Part shown: in pieces, positions 51,265 through 60,722 of the stretch
Numbering within the stretch: the stretch's first letter is position 1
Layout of the letters: each line of letters begins with the position of its first letter
Source of the DNA: Halobacillus locisalis
Lineage (GTDB): Bacteria > Bacillota > Bacilli > Bacillales > Halobacillaceae
Reading direction: 5' to 3'
Assembly (NCBI RefSeq): GCF_013694105.1
Contig: NZ_JACEFG010000002.1
Location: 434,001 to 498,000, forward strand
DNA length: 64,000 nt
Program-made: the position numbers and the translations under genes
The notes under the pieces: model-generated
The model's database searches: none
The model's input: only the letters and a program-made list of their open reading frames with translations
Told to the model about the DNA's origin: nothing

Positions 51265-52704
51265 ATGATTCAAGAGGCTCTTGGTTGGTTGAACGACCTC
51301 ATGTGGGGTTGGGTTCTCGTCTATGCGCTGCTCGGTCTCGGTTTATGGTTCTCTATTAAATTCAGATTTGTGCAATTCCGCTATATTCCTGAAATGATAC
51401 GTGTGTTATTCGATAAGAGGGCGATTTCGGCAGAAGGGAAGAAGGGGACCTCACCTTTTCAGGCATTTGCCATTAGTACTGCGTCCCGTGTAGGTACCGG
51501 GAACCTTGGTGGTGTCGCTGCAGCGATTGCCGTAGGTGGACCTGGTGCGGTGTTCTGGATGTGGATTGTTGCAATCCTTGGCGGTGCTTCCAGCTTTATT
51601 GAAAGTACATTGGCTCAAATGTATAAAGTGCCGGATAAGAATCAGTATCGTGGTGGTCCGGCTTATTATATGGAAAAAGGGTTGAATAACCGCAAGCTCG
51701 GTATTGTGTTTGCCATTACCATTACGTTCACGTATGGCCTTGTATTCAGTGCGGTTCAATCTAATACGATCCGTTTAGCGTTTGAGAATTCATTCAATGT
51801 AGACAAGTGGGTCATGGGATCGATTTTGGTTGTAGCCGCAGGTGCTATAATCTTTGGTGGACTGAAACGGATTGCCCAAGTGACGCAATTCATCATTCCC
51901 ATCATGGCTATATTCTACTTAATCTTAGCGGGGTACGTACTGATTGTGAATATCGGAGAAGTTCCGCTTATGATCAGCCAGATTTTCCAGGCAGCTTTCG
52001 GATTTAGAGAAATTGCTGGAGGGACGTTCGGTGGAATGATCCTGATCGGAATTAAGCGTGGACTATTCTCTAACGAAGCCGGTATGGGTAGTGCCCCTAA
52101 CGCAGCTGCAACGTCAGAAGTAACCCACCCTGTAAAACAAGGCTTGATTCAGACATTAGGCGTATTTACGGATACCTTACTGATTTGTAGTGCCACTGCC
52201 GTGATCATTTTGTTTGCGGGTGGATATGAAGGCAGTCAAGACGACGGTATCGTCATTACTCAGAATGCGTTTGAATCTGAGTTAGGAACGTGGGCGTCCA
52301 TCTTTATCGCCATTGCTATTTTATTATTCGCGTTCAGTTCCATTATCGGAAACTACTATTATGGTGAAACGAACATTGAGTTCATTAAAGAAAGCTCACA
52401 AAATATTTTCATCTATCGTCTTGCGGTCCTTGGAATGGTTCTATTTGGTGCCTTGGCCAAATTTGAAATCGTCTGGTCTCTAGCTGACTTAACGATGGGA
52501 ATCATGGCCCTGATCAACCTTTACGCCATTTTCCTTCTTTCACCGATTGCTTATGCAGCGATGAAAGACTATGCCAGACAACGAAAAGAAGGAAAAGACC
52601 CCATCTTCTACCAAGATCACCTGCCAGATGTAAAAGGGATGGAGTATTGGAGACGCGACCAAGACATCGCCTCTCACGAAGAACAAAGACGGATGGGAGA
52701 GTAG
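51265..52704 (+). CDS. Sodium:alanine/glycine symporter, AGCS family
   Basis: 479 residues with about 10-11 membrane helices. AGCS marks: KGTSPFQAFAISTASRVGTGNLGGVA (cation site region), NQYRGGPAYYMEKGLN, and KRGLFSNEAGMGSAPNAAATSEVTHPVKQG. It imports alanine or a similar small amino acid with Na+. GGAGGTG precedes the ATG at 51265. Confidence 0.93.
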   Translation: MIQEALGWLNDLMWGWVLVYALLGLGLWFSIKFRFVQFRYIPEMIRVLFDKRAISAEGKKGTSPFQAFAISTASRVGTGNLGGVAAAIAVGGPGAVFWMWIVAILGGASSFIESTLAQMYKVPDKNQYRGGPAYYMEKGLNNRKLGIVFAITITFTYGLVFSAVQSNTIRLAFENSFNVDKWVMGSILVVAAGAIIFGGLKRIAQVTQFIIPIMAIFYLILAGYVLIVNIGEVPLMISQIFQAAFGFREIAGGTFGGMILIGIKRGLFSNEAGMGSAPNAAATSEVTHPVKQGLIQTLGVFTDTLLICSATAVIILFAGGYEGSQDDGIVITQNAFESELGTWASIFIAIAILLFAFSSIIGNYYYGETNIEFIKESSQNIFIYRLAVLGMVLFGALAKFEIVWSLADLTMGIMALINLYAIFLLSPIAYAAMKDYARQRKEGKDPIFYQDHLPDVKGMEYWRRDQDIASHEEQRRMGE

Positions 52705-52891
52705 AGGAACGACGACGCAAGAGTGCACATGGCTTATCAAGCGTCTAATGAAAGCATCTGGATAAATCTGGATTTTTGTATAGTCATGATAAACTCGATC
52801 GGAGGAACCTGCATCTGCTAGAGCGCTCTGTTGCATGCTTTCCAAGTTTGAAAATCGCTGAAGTATGTTCGAGTTGCTCCCTTCAGGCAGA

Positions 52892-53010
52892 AGTAGTTTT
52901 ATCACTCATAACGAGGTTAGGTGGTAGGGAAATGGGGAGGCCCACCTGTTCCACGGAAAACGAGTCATTTCCAAGACCACCTACTTCCTCATACCGAAGA
53001 CAAAACTATT
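52892..53010. repeat. Degenerate, internally deleted hairpin element
   Basis: An outer stem AGTTTTATC / GACAAAACT surrounds GGTGGTAGGGAAATG and CATTTCCAAGACCACC. The core keeps GGGGAGGC and GGAAAACGAG, but lacks about 50 bases that the other elements have. No gene is seen in the 448 bp between the symporter and the ABC-F gene. Confidence 0.6.
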
Positions 53011-53017
53011 TTACATT

Positions 53018-53054
53018 GGCCGCTCAGAACACTCACGTTCTGAGCGGCTTTTTA
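53018..53054 (+). terminator. Rho-independent terminator
   Basis: A 12-bp stem GCCGCTCAGAAC/GTTCTGAGCGGC followed by five T. It lies after the degenerate hairpin element and probably ends the symporter transcript. Confidence 0.85.
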
Positions 53055-53152
53055 TGAGGGAAACGATATATAGGAAACCATTTGTATGATGCACTTGAAC
53101 CGGACCATTATGATATGATGAGAGAAGGATTTCTTAGAAAAGGATGAGCGGA

Positions 53153-55051
53153 ATGAGTATGTTACAAGCTGAGAATGTCAGCAAAAGCTTCGGAGATAAA
53201 GATTTATTCGATCATATATCCTTCACAATCTCGAACCATCAACGAATCGGTTTAATCGGTGTGAACGGAACGGGAAAGTCGACACTACTTAAAGTGTTGG
53301 CTGGTATAGAATCAGCGGATTCAGGTACGATGGATCACGCAAAAGATTTCACCGTTGAATATTTACCACAGGAACCTGAGCTAGATGGAGAGAAGACGGT
53401 ATTAGAGCAAATCTACTATGGGGATTCCGAAATCATGAAAGTGATGCGTGAGTATGAACAAGTGTTGCAAGAGCTCGCGGAACAACCTGAGAATACGAAA
53501 GTTCAAGAGCGCATGCTCATGCTCCAAGAGAAGATGGATGAAACCCAAGCGTGGGAAGCGAATACCGTAGCGAAAACCATTTTATCGAAACTCGGAATTG
53601 AATCGTATCAGAAAAAGGTGAGTGAACTTTCTGGTGGTCAGAAAAAACGAGTGGCCATCGCCAAGTCCCTCATTCAACCAGCGGATCTCTTGTTGTTAGA
53701 CGAGCCTACCAACCACTTGGATAATGAAACGATTGAGTGGCTGGAGGAGTATTTATCTTCCTATAAAGGTTCACTGATGGTAGTGACGCACGACCGCTAT
53801 TTCCTGAATCGTGTCACGAACTTGATTTATGAACTCGAACTTGGCAACCTTCATATTTATGAGGGAAACTACGAAACATTTTTAGAGAAAAAAGCGGAAC
53901 GTGAAGAGTTGGAGCGTCAAGCGGAACAAAAACATAAAAACGTGCTAAAGAAAGAATTAGCCTGGCTGAAAGCAGGAGTGAAAGCACGTACCACAAAACA
54001 AAAAGCGCGCATTCAGCGTGTAGAATCGATGAAAGAAGAAAGCTTCAACACGTCCAAAGAACAAGTCGACATGGCGATCGGATCGTCGAGGCTAGGTAAA
54101 CAAGTGTTAGAGCTAGAAGGGGTTACGCATGCCTTTGGTCGACAATCGATTGTGACAGATCTTGATTACCTCGTAGTCCCTGGTGAGCGTTTAGGTATTA
54201 TCGGACCGAATGGGTCAGGAAAGACCACACTTCTGAACATTATGGCAGACCGAATCAAGCCAGATGCTGGAGAAGTCCACGTCGGTTCGACTGTGAATAT
54301 CGGCTATTACACGCAGGACCACGAAGAGATTGACGGCTCTTTGAAAGTCATTGAGTATATCAAGGAAGTAGCCGAAGTCATTCATACAGCAGACGGGGAT
54401 GAAATTACAGCAGAGCAAATGCTGGAGCGCTTCTTATTCCCGCGCTCTCATCAGTGGACCTATATCCGTCGCTTGTCTGGTGGAGAAAGACGAAGGCTCT
54501 ACCTTTTACGTGTGCTGATGGGTGAACCGAATGTGCTGTTCCTCGATGAGCCGACGAACGACCTGGATACGGAAACGCTCAGCATACTAGAGGAATACTT
54601 AGACCAATTCCCTGGAGTTGTGATTACAGTTTCGCACGATCGTTATTTCCTCGATCGTGTCGTCGACCGTCTACTTGCTTTTGAAGCGGGCGGACAAGTC
54701 AGAAGGTACTATGGCAACTATTCAGAGTATTTGGAAACACGACAAGAAGAGAAGAAATCCGCCGACCATAAAAAGAAAGAAGCATCTGCTCAGGAAGAAA
54801 CGCGCCGCAATAACCGAAAGCGTAAGCTCTCTTATAAAGAGAAACAAGAGTGGGAAAGTATTGAAGATGACATTGCGAATCTTGAGGAACGATTAGAACA
54901 ACTGGCTGAAGATATTGAAACGAACGCCAGTGATAGCGAGAAAGTACAAGAGCTTTATGCTACCCAAGAGCAAGTCGAACAGGAATTAGAGACGAAGATG
55001 GAGCGATGGGAAGAGCTATCCCTGATAATTGAAGAAATGGAACAGAACTAG
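53153..55051 (+). CDS. ABC-F family ATPase (Uup/YfmR type)
   Basis: 632 residues, two ABC domains and no membrane segment. First: GVNGTGKST, LSGGQKKRVAIA, LLDEPTNHLD; second: GPNGSGKTT, LSGGERRRLYLL, FLDEPTNDLD. A linker of charged helices (about 240-300) is the ribosome-contacting arm and a C-terminal coiled coil (about 555-632) marks the Uup/YfmR subgroup. Such proteins act on stalled ribosomes. The ATG at 53153 is spaced nine bases from AAAAGG; ATG 53144 touches that site. Confidence 0.9.
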   Translation: MSMLQAENVSKSFGDKDLFDHISFTISNHQRIGLIGVNGTGKSTLLKVLAGIESADSGTMDHAKDFTVEYLPQEPELDGEKTVLEQIYYGDSEIMKVMREYEQVLQELAEQPENTKVQERMLMLQEKMDETQAWEANTVAKTILSKLGIESYQKKVSELSGGQKKRVAIAKSLIQPADLLLLDEPTNHLDNETIEWLEEYLSSYKGSLMVVTHDRYFLNRVTNLIYELELGNLHIYEGNYETFLEKKAEREELERQAEQKHKNVLKKELAWLKAGVKARTTKQKARIQRVESMKEESFNTSKEQVDMAIGSSRLGKQVLELEGVTHAFGRQSIVTDLDYLVVPGERLGIIGPNGSGKTTLLNIMADRIKPDAGEVHVGSTVNIGYYTQDHEEIDGSLKVIEYIKEVAEVIHTADGDEITAEQMLERFLFPRSHQWTYIRRLSGGERRRLYLLRVLMGEPNVLFLDEPTNDLDTETLSILEEYLDQFPGVVITVSHDRYFLDRVVDRLLAFEAGGQVRRYYGNYSEYLETRQEEKKSADHKKKEASAQEETRRNNRKRKLSYKEKQEWESIEDDIANLEERLEQLAEDIETNASDSEKVQELYATQEQVEQELETKMERWEELSLIIEEMEQN

Positions 55052-55075
55052 CGATGACATGCTGTACTTTCAGAC

Positions 55076-55289
55076 TGCTTGCAGAAATCTGTGGAACGGT
55101 TCTGTTATACAACCTAAGAATACCGTGGGGTGGAAAACGACTCGTTTTCCACGGGGAAACGCCAAGCCGCATCTTAGCCTTCCAGTCGCTACGGGGTCTT
55201 GCCTTGTTTCTTTTTCCCATAGGAGTCTCGCCGTTTTCCATCCCACTATGCTACAAATAGTGGGAACAGAACCTAGCCCACATTGTGTT
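55076..55289. repeat. GC-rich hairpin element, subfamily D (copy 2)
   Basis: Inner ends CGTGGGGTGGAAAACG (55125) and CGTTTTCCATCCCAC (to 55247); outer stem GGTTCTGTT / AACAGAACC. The flanks ATGCTACAAATAGTGG and CACATTGTG recur at 30343-30568 in the opposite orientation. The centre is more divergent than in copy 1. Confidence 0.85.
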
Positions 55290-55318
55290 TTCATCGTTGG
55301 CGCCCATTCTTATAGTAG

Positions 55319-55495
55319 AATCTCGAGAGGTTCAACCTTCCTATGGCAAGGTGGGGGAGAAACGGCGCTTCTGCAGGATACTGAGGCTTGGGTGAGATCC
55401 CGCAGGTCGCAAAGCAATCGAGGAAGCTCACCGCCGCCTGCGGAAAGGGAGTCGTTTCTCCCCCACCGGCCCTTCTCATTTTGGAAGAACCGAAA
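55319..55495. repeat. GC-rich hairpin element, subfamily C (copy 2)
   Basis: Inner ends GGTGGGGGAGAAACG (55351) and CGTTTCTCCCCCACC (to 55469). The core GGAAGCTCACCGCCGCCTGC and flank CTCATTTTGGAAGAACCG match 30145-30321 in the opposite orientation. Confidence 0.85.
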
Positions 55496-55517
55496 TGAGT
55501 TTTCACAGGCACTCTGG

Positions 55518-55553
55518 AAAAAGGGGCTTGGTTTCATGCCAAGTCTCTTTTTT
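55518..55553 (+). terminator. Rho-independent terminator
   Basis: AAGGGGCTTGG pairs, with G-U pairs, with CCAAGTCTCTT, followed by six T. Probably the end of the ABC-F transcript beyond two hairpin elements. Confidence 0.65.
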
Positions 55554-55615
55554 GTGATTGACTTCAGAATATGGAATAATGAATACGGATACAAACTCAG
55601 AAGGAGGATATTACG

Positions 55616-56863
55616 ATGAAAATGCCAAGTCAACATATGTTAGAAAAATACGCAGATTTAGCACTTCGAACAGGAGTCAATTTGCAAGAAGATCAATACT
55701 TAATGATTAATTCAACCATTGAAGGTGCAGCGTTCACACGTGTTATTGCGAAGAAGGCCTTTGAAATGGGAGCAAAAGATGTCCATATCAACTGGGCAGA
55801 TGATGAATTGACACGAATGAAATACGAACATGCTGACAAAGAGACACTCTCAGAAGTCCCCGAGTGGCAAAAAGACAAATTCACATATTTCGCTAAGAAT
55901 GGAGCGGCGATTTTGTCTGTCCGTTCTACAGACCCGGATCTTCTGAAAGGAATCGACGCAGGGAAGGTTGCAGCGGCGAACAAATCGCGTTCTGAAGCGA
56001 TGTCTGAATTCCGTAACTACACAATGAATGACCGTATCCAATGGTCCATCGTGAGCATTCCGATTCCAGCATGGGCTCAGAAAATTTTCCCTGGTGAAAA
56101 TGAGGATACAGCGGTTGAAAAGCTTTGGGAGCAGATTTTCAGCATTGTCCGAGTTGATCGTGACGATCCTGTCGCTGCTTGGGAAGAGCACAATAAAACA
56201 CTCATCAAAGCTCGTGAATACTTGAATGAAAAACAATACCAAAAATTGATCTATAAAGCGCCGGGGACAGACTTGGAAGTGGATCTTCCAAAAGGCCACA
56301 TTTGGAAAGGCGGCCCTTCGAAGACCGTCGAAGGCCACGTGCAGTTCAACCCGAACATGCCAACCGAAGAAGTCTTCACTGCTCCTCATAAATATGGAGT
56401 GAACGGTACCGTAACTAGTACGAAGCCGTTGAACTACGGAGGAAATGTGATTGATAACTTCACGCTGACCTTCAAAGAAGGAAAAGTGGTTGATTTTACA
56501 GCAGAAGAAGGGGAAGAAACCTTGCAACACCTGCTGGACACCGATGAAGGTTCTCGTCGTCTTGGTGAACTCGCGCTCGTTCCACACGAGTCCCCGATTT
56601 CTCAATCTGGACTGATTTTCTATAACACGCTATATGATGAAAACGCCTCTTGTCACCTAGCTTTAGGAAAAGCGTACCCGAACAACATGACGGGCGGCTC
56701 GGATATGTCAGAGGAAGAGTTGGACAACGCGGGCATCAACCATAGCTTGTCTCACGTCGACTTCATGATGGGGTCTGATGAAATCGATATCCACGGCCTA
56801 TTGGAAGATGGAACAACTGAACCCGTAATGAAAAAAGGCAGCTGGGCCATTACATTTGAATAA
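55616..56863 (+). CDS. Aminopeptidase, M29 family (AmpS/PepS-like)
   Basis: 415 residues, full length for M29 thermophilic-type aminopeptidases. Metal ligands are seen in PTEEVFTAPHK (Glu, His), LGELALV (Glu), SCHLALG (His) and SHVDFMMGSDEIDIHG (His, Asp). It should release N-terminal residues from peptides in the cytoplasm. AAGGAGG precedes the ATG. Confidence 0.93.
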   Translation: MKMPSQHMLEKYADLALRTGVNLQEDQYLMINSTIEGAAFTRVIAKKAFEMGAKDVHINWADDELTRMKYEHADKETLSEVPEWQKDKFTYFAKNGAAILSVRSTDPDLLKGIDAGKVAAANKSRSEAMSEFRNYTMNDRIQWSIVSIPIPAWAQKIFPGENEDTAVEKLWEQIFSIVRVDRDDPVAAWEEHNKTLIKAREYLNEKQYQKLIYKAPGTDLEVDLPKGHIWKGGPSKTVEGHVQFNPNMPTEEVFTAPHKYGVNGTVTSTKPLNYGGNVIDNFTLTFKEGKVVDFTAEEGEETLQHLLDTDEGSRRLGELALVPHESPISQSGLIFYNTLYDENASCHLALGKAYPNNMTGGSDMSEEELDNAGINHSLSHVDFMMGSDEIDIHGLLEDGTTEPVMKKGSWAITFE

Positions 56864-56875
56864 GTGAATTTTCTA

Positions 56876-56905
56876 AAAGAGCGGATCCTCATCCGCTCTT
56901 TTTTT
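56876..56905 (+). terminator. Rho-independent terminator
   Basis: AAAAGAGCGGAT pairs with ATCCGCTCTTTT, followed by T. Confidence 0.9.
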
Positions 56906-56980
56906 ATACCACCAATCGGCTGAAAGACTATTCAAATAAAGAAAATAGGGGAAACGTAATCATAAAAAGGGGGAAAAGTG

Positions 56981-58459
56981 ATGGCTTACGATGTGGGTGT
57001 GGTAGGAGCAGGGTTCGGGGGGCTGGCTGCAGCAGCTGAACTATCGAAACAAGGCAAGAACGTGATTGTTTTCGAAGCCTCTAATGAACTTGGAGGAAGC
57101 GCCGGCAAGTATGAGCGGAATGGGTATCGATTTCAATCCGGCGCAACGGTTGGAATGGGGTTTGAAGAAGGTGGGGTATTCGATACTCTTTTTAAATCCT
57201 TGCAATTACAAAAACCGCCGATGACCTTATTGAATCCGATCATGGATATTCATATGCCTGATCGGACCATCCACTATTACCGTGAAAAGAAGGAATGGTA
57301 CCAGGAGATTGAACGAAATTTCCCTGAATCTGCATCCTCCATTCAGGCTTTTTACGATGAAGTTTTCTATGTAGGACAGCTAGTGGACCAGTTACTCGAC
57401 CGTGTGCCGGTTTTTCCGCCGAAAACGCCTACTGACTGGACCCGGCTTGTATCCATGGTCAACCCAACGTCTGTCCGGTTACTTCCCTATCTGAATCAAA
57501 CCGTTTACGACCGCTTGAAAAAATATCACCTGCACGAACATGAACTTTTCCGCATTTTTCTTAATGGAGAATTAATGGATAGTGTTCAAACGAGTGTCGA
57601 ATACTGCCCCGCTTTTCTTGGATATGCCGCCTTGCAAACCTTCCATAAAGGTGCCTATGCGGTCCACGGCGGACTAGCGACTGTAGCCGAACAATTAGCT
57701 GATTATGTGAAAAGTTGTGGAAATGAGGTGCTTTTGCGCTATCCCATCCATCATATCGAGAAAAAGCACGGACATTTTCACCTCCACTCAAAGAGAAACA
57801 GCATTTTTGAAGTTGAGAAGCTTGTCTTGAATCACTCGGTTCATAATTTACCTGATACATTATCGGAAGATTTGATGAAACAAAGTTATATTCATCCCGA
57901 AAAAGAGAACAACCGAGAGGCTTGGGGCGCTTTTATTATTCATGCGGGTGTGGATGAACGAGTGTTTCAGCATACCGATGTATCGTATCACCAATTCATT
58001 GCCCCCGATCACCCTGATGACCTTCACGACGGTGGACAGTTCTTGTTGTCTCTATCTGCACCAGAAGATATTCGAATGGCCCCCGAAGGTAAGCGCTCCT
58101 TGACGATTTCGACACATACGGATGTAAAGCAATGGTGGGATGCGGACGATTATGAACAGAAAAAAGAGGAGATGAAAGATCGCTTAATTGATACGGTTGA
58201 ACACTACTTTCCAGGTTTTAAGGAAGGGTTGGATATCGTGTTACCGGGCACGCCTGTGACGTTTCAAAAGTGGTTAAGGAGAAGGGATGGAAAGGTTGGG
58301 GGTTACGCTCCGACGGGGAGGTATAGTTGGTTGAACAGTTATTCCATTCGTTCAGGCATTAAAGATGTTTACCTTTGTGGGGACACGGTTTTTCCAGGAG
58401 CGGGAACACTAGGTGTGACGTTGTCAGGGTTAATGGCAGCAAGAGAACTATTGCGATGA
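56981..58459 (+). CDS. FAD-dependent CrtI-type oxidoreductase (phytoene desaturase-like)
   Basis: 492 residues. N-terminal FAD motif VVGAGFGGLAAAAELSKQGKNVIVFE and C-terminal YLCGDTVFPGAGTLGVTLSGLMAAREL, both typical of carotenoid desaturases and isomerases. It could work on carotenoids, pigments that are common in halophilic Bacilli, but no other carotenoid gene is in the window, so the substrate is open. ATG 56981 is better spaced from AAGGGGG than GTG 56978. Confidence 0.85.
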   Translation: MAYDVGVVGAGFGGLAAAAELSKQGKNVIVFEASNELGGSAGKYERNGYRFQSGATVGMGFEEGGVFDTLFKSLQLQKPPMTLLNPIMDIHMPDRTIHYYREKKEWYQEIERNFPESASSIQAFYDEVFYVGQLVDQLLDRVPVFPPKTPTDWTRLVSMVNPTSVRLLPYLNQTVYDRLKKYHLHEHELFRIFLNGELMDSVQTSVEYCPAFLGYAALQTFHKGAYAVHGGLATVAEQLADYVKSCGNEVLLRYPIHHIEKKHGHFHLHSKRNSIFEVEKLVLNHSVHNLPDTLSEDLMKQSYIHPEKENNREAWGAFIIHAGVDERVFQHTDVSYHQFIAPDHPDDLHDGGQFLLSLSAPEDIRMAPEGKRSLTISTHTDVKQWWDADDYEQKKEEMKDRLIDTVEHYFPGFKEGLDIVLPGTPVTFQKWLRRRDGKVGGYAPTGRYSWLNSYSIRSGIKDVYLCGDTVFPGAGTLGVTLSGLMAARELLR

Positions 58460-58518
58460 TTGAGAGTGAACGCTTTGGGGAATAAAAAGCACAAGACACT
58501 TAAGAAAGGATGATGAAT

Positions 58519-58692
58519 GTGCCAGGTCCAGAAAACGAATTGCCAGGTTTCCAAGCCAATCCGAATGAGTTCGGAAAATGTGGTAGTTGTGGTCGTTTAT
58601 TGACATCAAAGAAAGAAGCAGAAATGAAACTCTGTTCCGATTGTCAAAAACGTCATAAAGATAAAGGCATTGAGTATGATGAAGCCGAATAA
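58519..58692 (+). CDS. Small zinc-ribbon-like protein
   Basis: 57 residues with CGSC and CSDC pairs 17 residues apart (one zinc ribbon) and charged ends. No known function. AAAGGA is eight bases before the GTG at 58519; the ATG codons at 58510 and 58513 are too close to it, though a 60-residue version cannot be excluded. It follows the CrtI-like gene by 59 bp. Confidence 0.7.
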   Translation: MPGPENELPGFQANPNEFGKCGSCGRLLTSKKEAEMKLCSDCQKRHKDKGIEYDEAE

Positions 58693-58703
58693 TGGGGAAA
58701 GAT

Positions 58704-58736
58704 AAGATCACGACGATGAAAGCGTGGTCTTTTCTT
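58704..58736 (+). terminator. Rho-independent terminator
   Basis: AAGATCACG pairs with CGTGGTCTT, followed by TTTCTTC. Confidence 0.7.
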
Positions 58737-58828
58737 CGTTAAGAACTCGTTATTCTTTACAACCTTATTTAAACAGTGTTAGCATTTGATATTGTGATTT
58801 TAAACAGTAAACAACAAAGGAGATTATA

Positions 58829-60349
58829 ATGAATCGTAAACAAACAGGTCGCATTGATTGGCCGGTATTTGGAATTAGCGGAGGACTTCTTGTCTTATTC
58901 GTATTCCTCGCACTTATTGATATTAGTTTGATCGAAACAATTGTAAGCAGTAGCTTTGCCTGGTCTGCAAAGTATTTTGGGGCTTTCTGGCAAGTACTGA
59001 TGTTAGCTACATTCTTTGTCGGGTTATACTTAGCTTTCTCGAAGTATGGAAAAATCCGTATGGGTAATATGGACAAACCTGAAATAGGCCTTTATAAATG
59101 GTTATCTATTATTATGGCTACTCTTCTCGCAGGTGGAGGAGTATTCTGGGCGGCTGCAGAACCGATGTGGCACTTCCTTACAGTTCCTCCTCATCAAAGT
59201 GGAATTGAAGCAGGAACACAAGCAGCCATCAACCCCGCTCTTGCTCAAAGCTTTATGCATTGGGGATTCCTTGCATGGGCGATTCTAGGTACTATCAGTG
59301 CTGTCGTCATGATGTATGGGCACTATCACAAAGGCATGCCGATGAAGCCGCGCACGCTTCTTTATCCGATTTTCGGTGAGAAATTACGTGATAGCTGGTT
59401 CGGTACAATCATCGATGCCTTTTCAGTCATCGCTGTGGCAGCAGGTACAATTGGTCCTATTGGCTTCCTTGGACTTCAGGCAAGTTACGGGCTTCAGGAA
59501 ATCTTCGGAATTCCGGATAGCTTCAGTACACAATTCACCATCATCTTTGCTGTTGTCTTGATTTCTACGATTTCAGCCGTAACGGGTCTATATAAAGGGA
59601 TTCAATACTTGAGTAGCTTTAACGTTCGTTTAGCGCTTGGATTGATGATCTTTATCGTCATCTTCGGACCTGGTGGATTCATTCTCAATCACTTTATCTC
59701 AGGCTTCGGATTTTATGTAGATCAATTCATTCCAATGAGTACGTTCCGAGGCGATAGTGATTGGTTGAACTTATGGACGGTATTCTTCTGGGGTTGGTTC
59801 ATCGGGTATGGTCCGATGATGGCTATTCTTGTCAGCCGAATCTCAAGAGGACGTACGATTCGCGAAATTATTGTAGCGATTTCTATATTCGCTCCGGTCA
59901 TTTCAACGTTCTGGTTCACCGTGCTAGGTGGTTCTGGTATCTTCTTCGAACTGCAGAATCCAGGTTCAGTATCTGAAGCGTTGAATGCAGCGGGGAACCC
60001 GGCAGCGATGTTTGCCATTACCGAACAATTCCCATTAGCTTCTGTCATTTCACCGTTGTTCTTGATTTTAACGATTCTCTTCGTTGTCACAACAAGTGAC
60101 TCGATGTCTTACACAATCGCCATGGCCGTAACTGGTGAAGGAAATCCGAAGTCTTGGCTTCGTATTTTCTGGGCGGTTTTGATGGGCTCTATCGCGATTA
60201 TCCTATTGATTACAGGAGATAGCGGGATTACGCAGTTGCAGAACTTCATCGTTGTAACAGCTGTTCCAGTATCCTTACTCCTGCTGCCGATGATTTGGCT
60301 CGCCCCTCGTGTTGCACGAAACATGTTTAAAGATCAATTCGGAAAATAA
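58829..60349 (+). CDS. BCCT-family transporter with an unusual substrate-site segment
   Basis: 506 residues with 12 membrane helices. AGGGVFWAAAEPMWHF (about 101-116) and SRISRGRTIRE (about 336-346) identify the betaine-choline-carnitine family. The segment before the latter reads LWTVFFWGWFIGYGPMM (315-331); glycine-betaine carriers usually have a Trp-rich WAWWISW-type stretch here. The carrier may therefore take a different substrate. In a halophile an osmolyte is still plausible. AAAGGAG precedes the ATG. Confidence 0.88.
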   Translation: MNRKQTGRIDWPVFGISGGLLVLFVFLALIDISLIETIVSSSFAWSAKYFGAFWQVLMLATFFVGLYLAFSKYGKIRMGNMDKPEIGLYKWLSIIMATLLAGGGVFWAAAEPMWHFLTVPPHQSGIEAGTQAAINPALAQSFMHWGFLAWAILGTISAVVMMYGHYHKGMPMKPRTLLYPIFGEKLRDSWFGTIIDAFSVIAVAAGTIGPIGFLGLQASYGLQEIFGIPDSFSTQFTIIFAVVLISTISAVTGLYKGIQYLSSFNVRLALGLMIFIVIFGPGGFILNHFISGFGFYVDQFIPMSTFRGDSDWLNLWTVFFWGWFIGYGPMMAILVSRISRGRTIREIIVAISIFAPVISTFWFTVLGGSGIFFELQNPGSVSEALNAAGNPAAMFAITEQFPLASVISPLFLILTILFVVTTSDSMSYTIAMAVTGEGNPKSWLRIFWAVLMGSIAIILLITGDSGITQLQNFIVVTAVPVSLLLLPMIWLAPRVARNMFKDQFGK

Positions 60350-60351
60350 CC

Positions 60352-60391
60352 AAAAAAAGGTTGCTGCACCCAACGTGCAGCAACCTTTTTT
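60352..60391 (+). terminator. Rho-independent terminator
   Basis: AAAAAGGTTGCTGCAC pairs with GTGCAGCAACCTTTTT, a 16-bp stem. Confidence 0.92.
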
Positions 60392-60539
60392 AGTTTGAAA
60401 ACTTATATGAGACTTATTGGTCCTGTACGTTATTGTGAGCAGGATGTGATGGGAAAATGACCGTTATAAACTGGCTAATGTCTTCAATTTTCCAGATTGA
60501 GCGAGCCGGTGTACTAAATAGAGCACAATGTTAAATGGT

Positions 60540-60708
60540 TTTCGAGAAGGTATTTAGGCAAGGAGAGTGGGGGAACGGGGAGACTCCTGTGGGATTTAGT
60601 GGGACAGGTGAGACCCCGCAGAGCTTTAGCTCGAGGAGGCTCAGCGCCCGCCCCACGGAAAGCGACTCGTTCCCCCACTCCTCCTTCGTCACCACAATAG
60701 TCTCGAAA
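60540..60708. repeat. GC-rich hairpin element, subfamily B (copy 2)
   Basis: Outer ends TTTCGAG and CTCGAAA; inner ends GGAGAGTGGGGGAACG (60562) and CGTTCCCCCACTCCTCC (to 60684). The core GGGATTTAGTGGGACAGGTG and GAGGAGGCTCAGCGCCCGCC matches, inverted, 46782-46952. It abuts the 3' end of kynU. Confidence 0.88.
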
Positions 60709-60722
60709 ATAAGGATTACATA

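Noticed and set aside
55029-55619. A 196-codon frame between the ABC-F gene and the aminopeptidase
   Set aside because: It runs through two hairpin elements and a terminator. The composition follows the repeats, and other reading frames are open across the same repeats.
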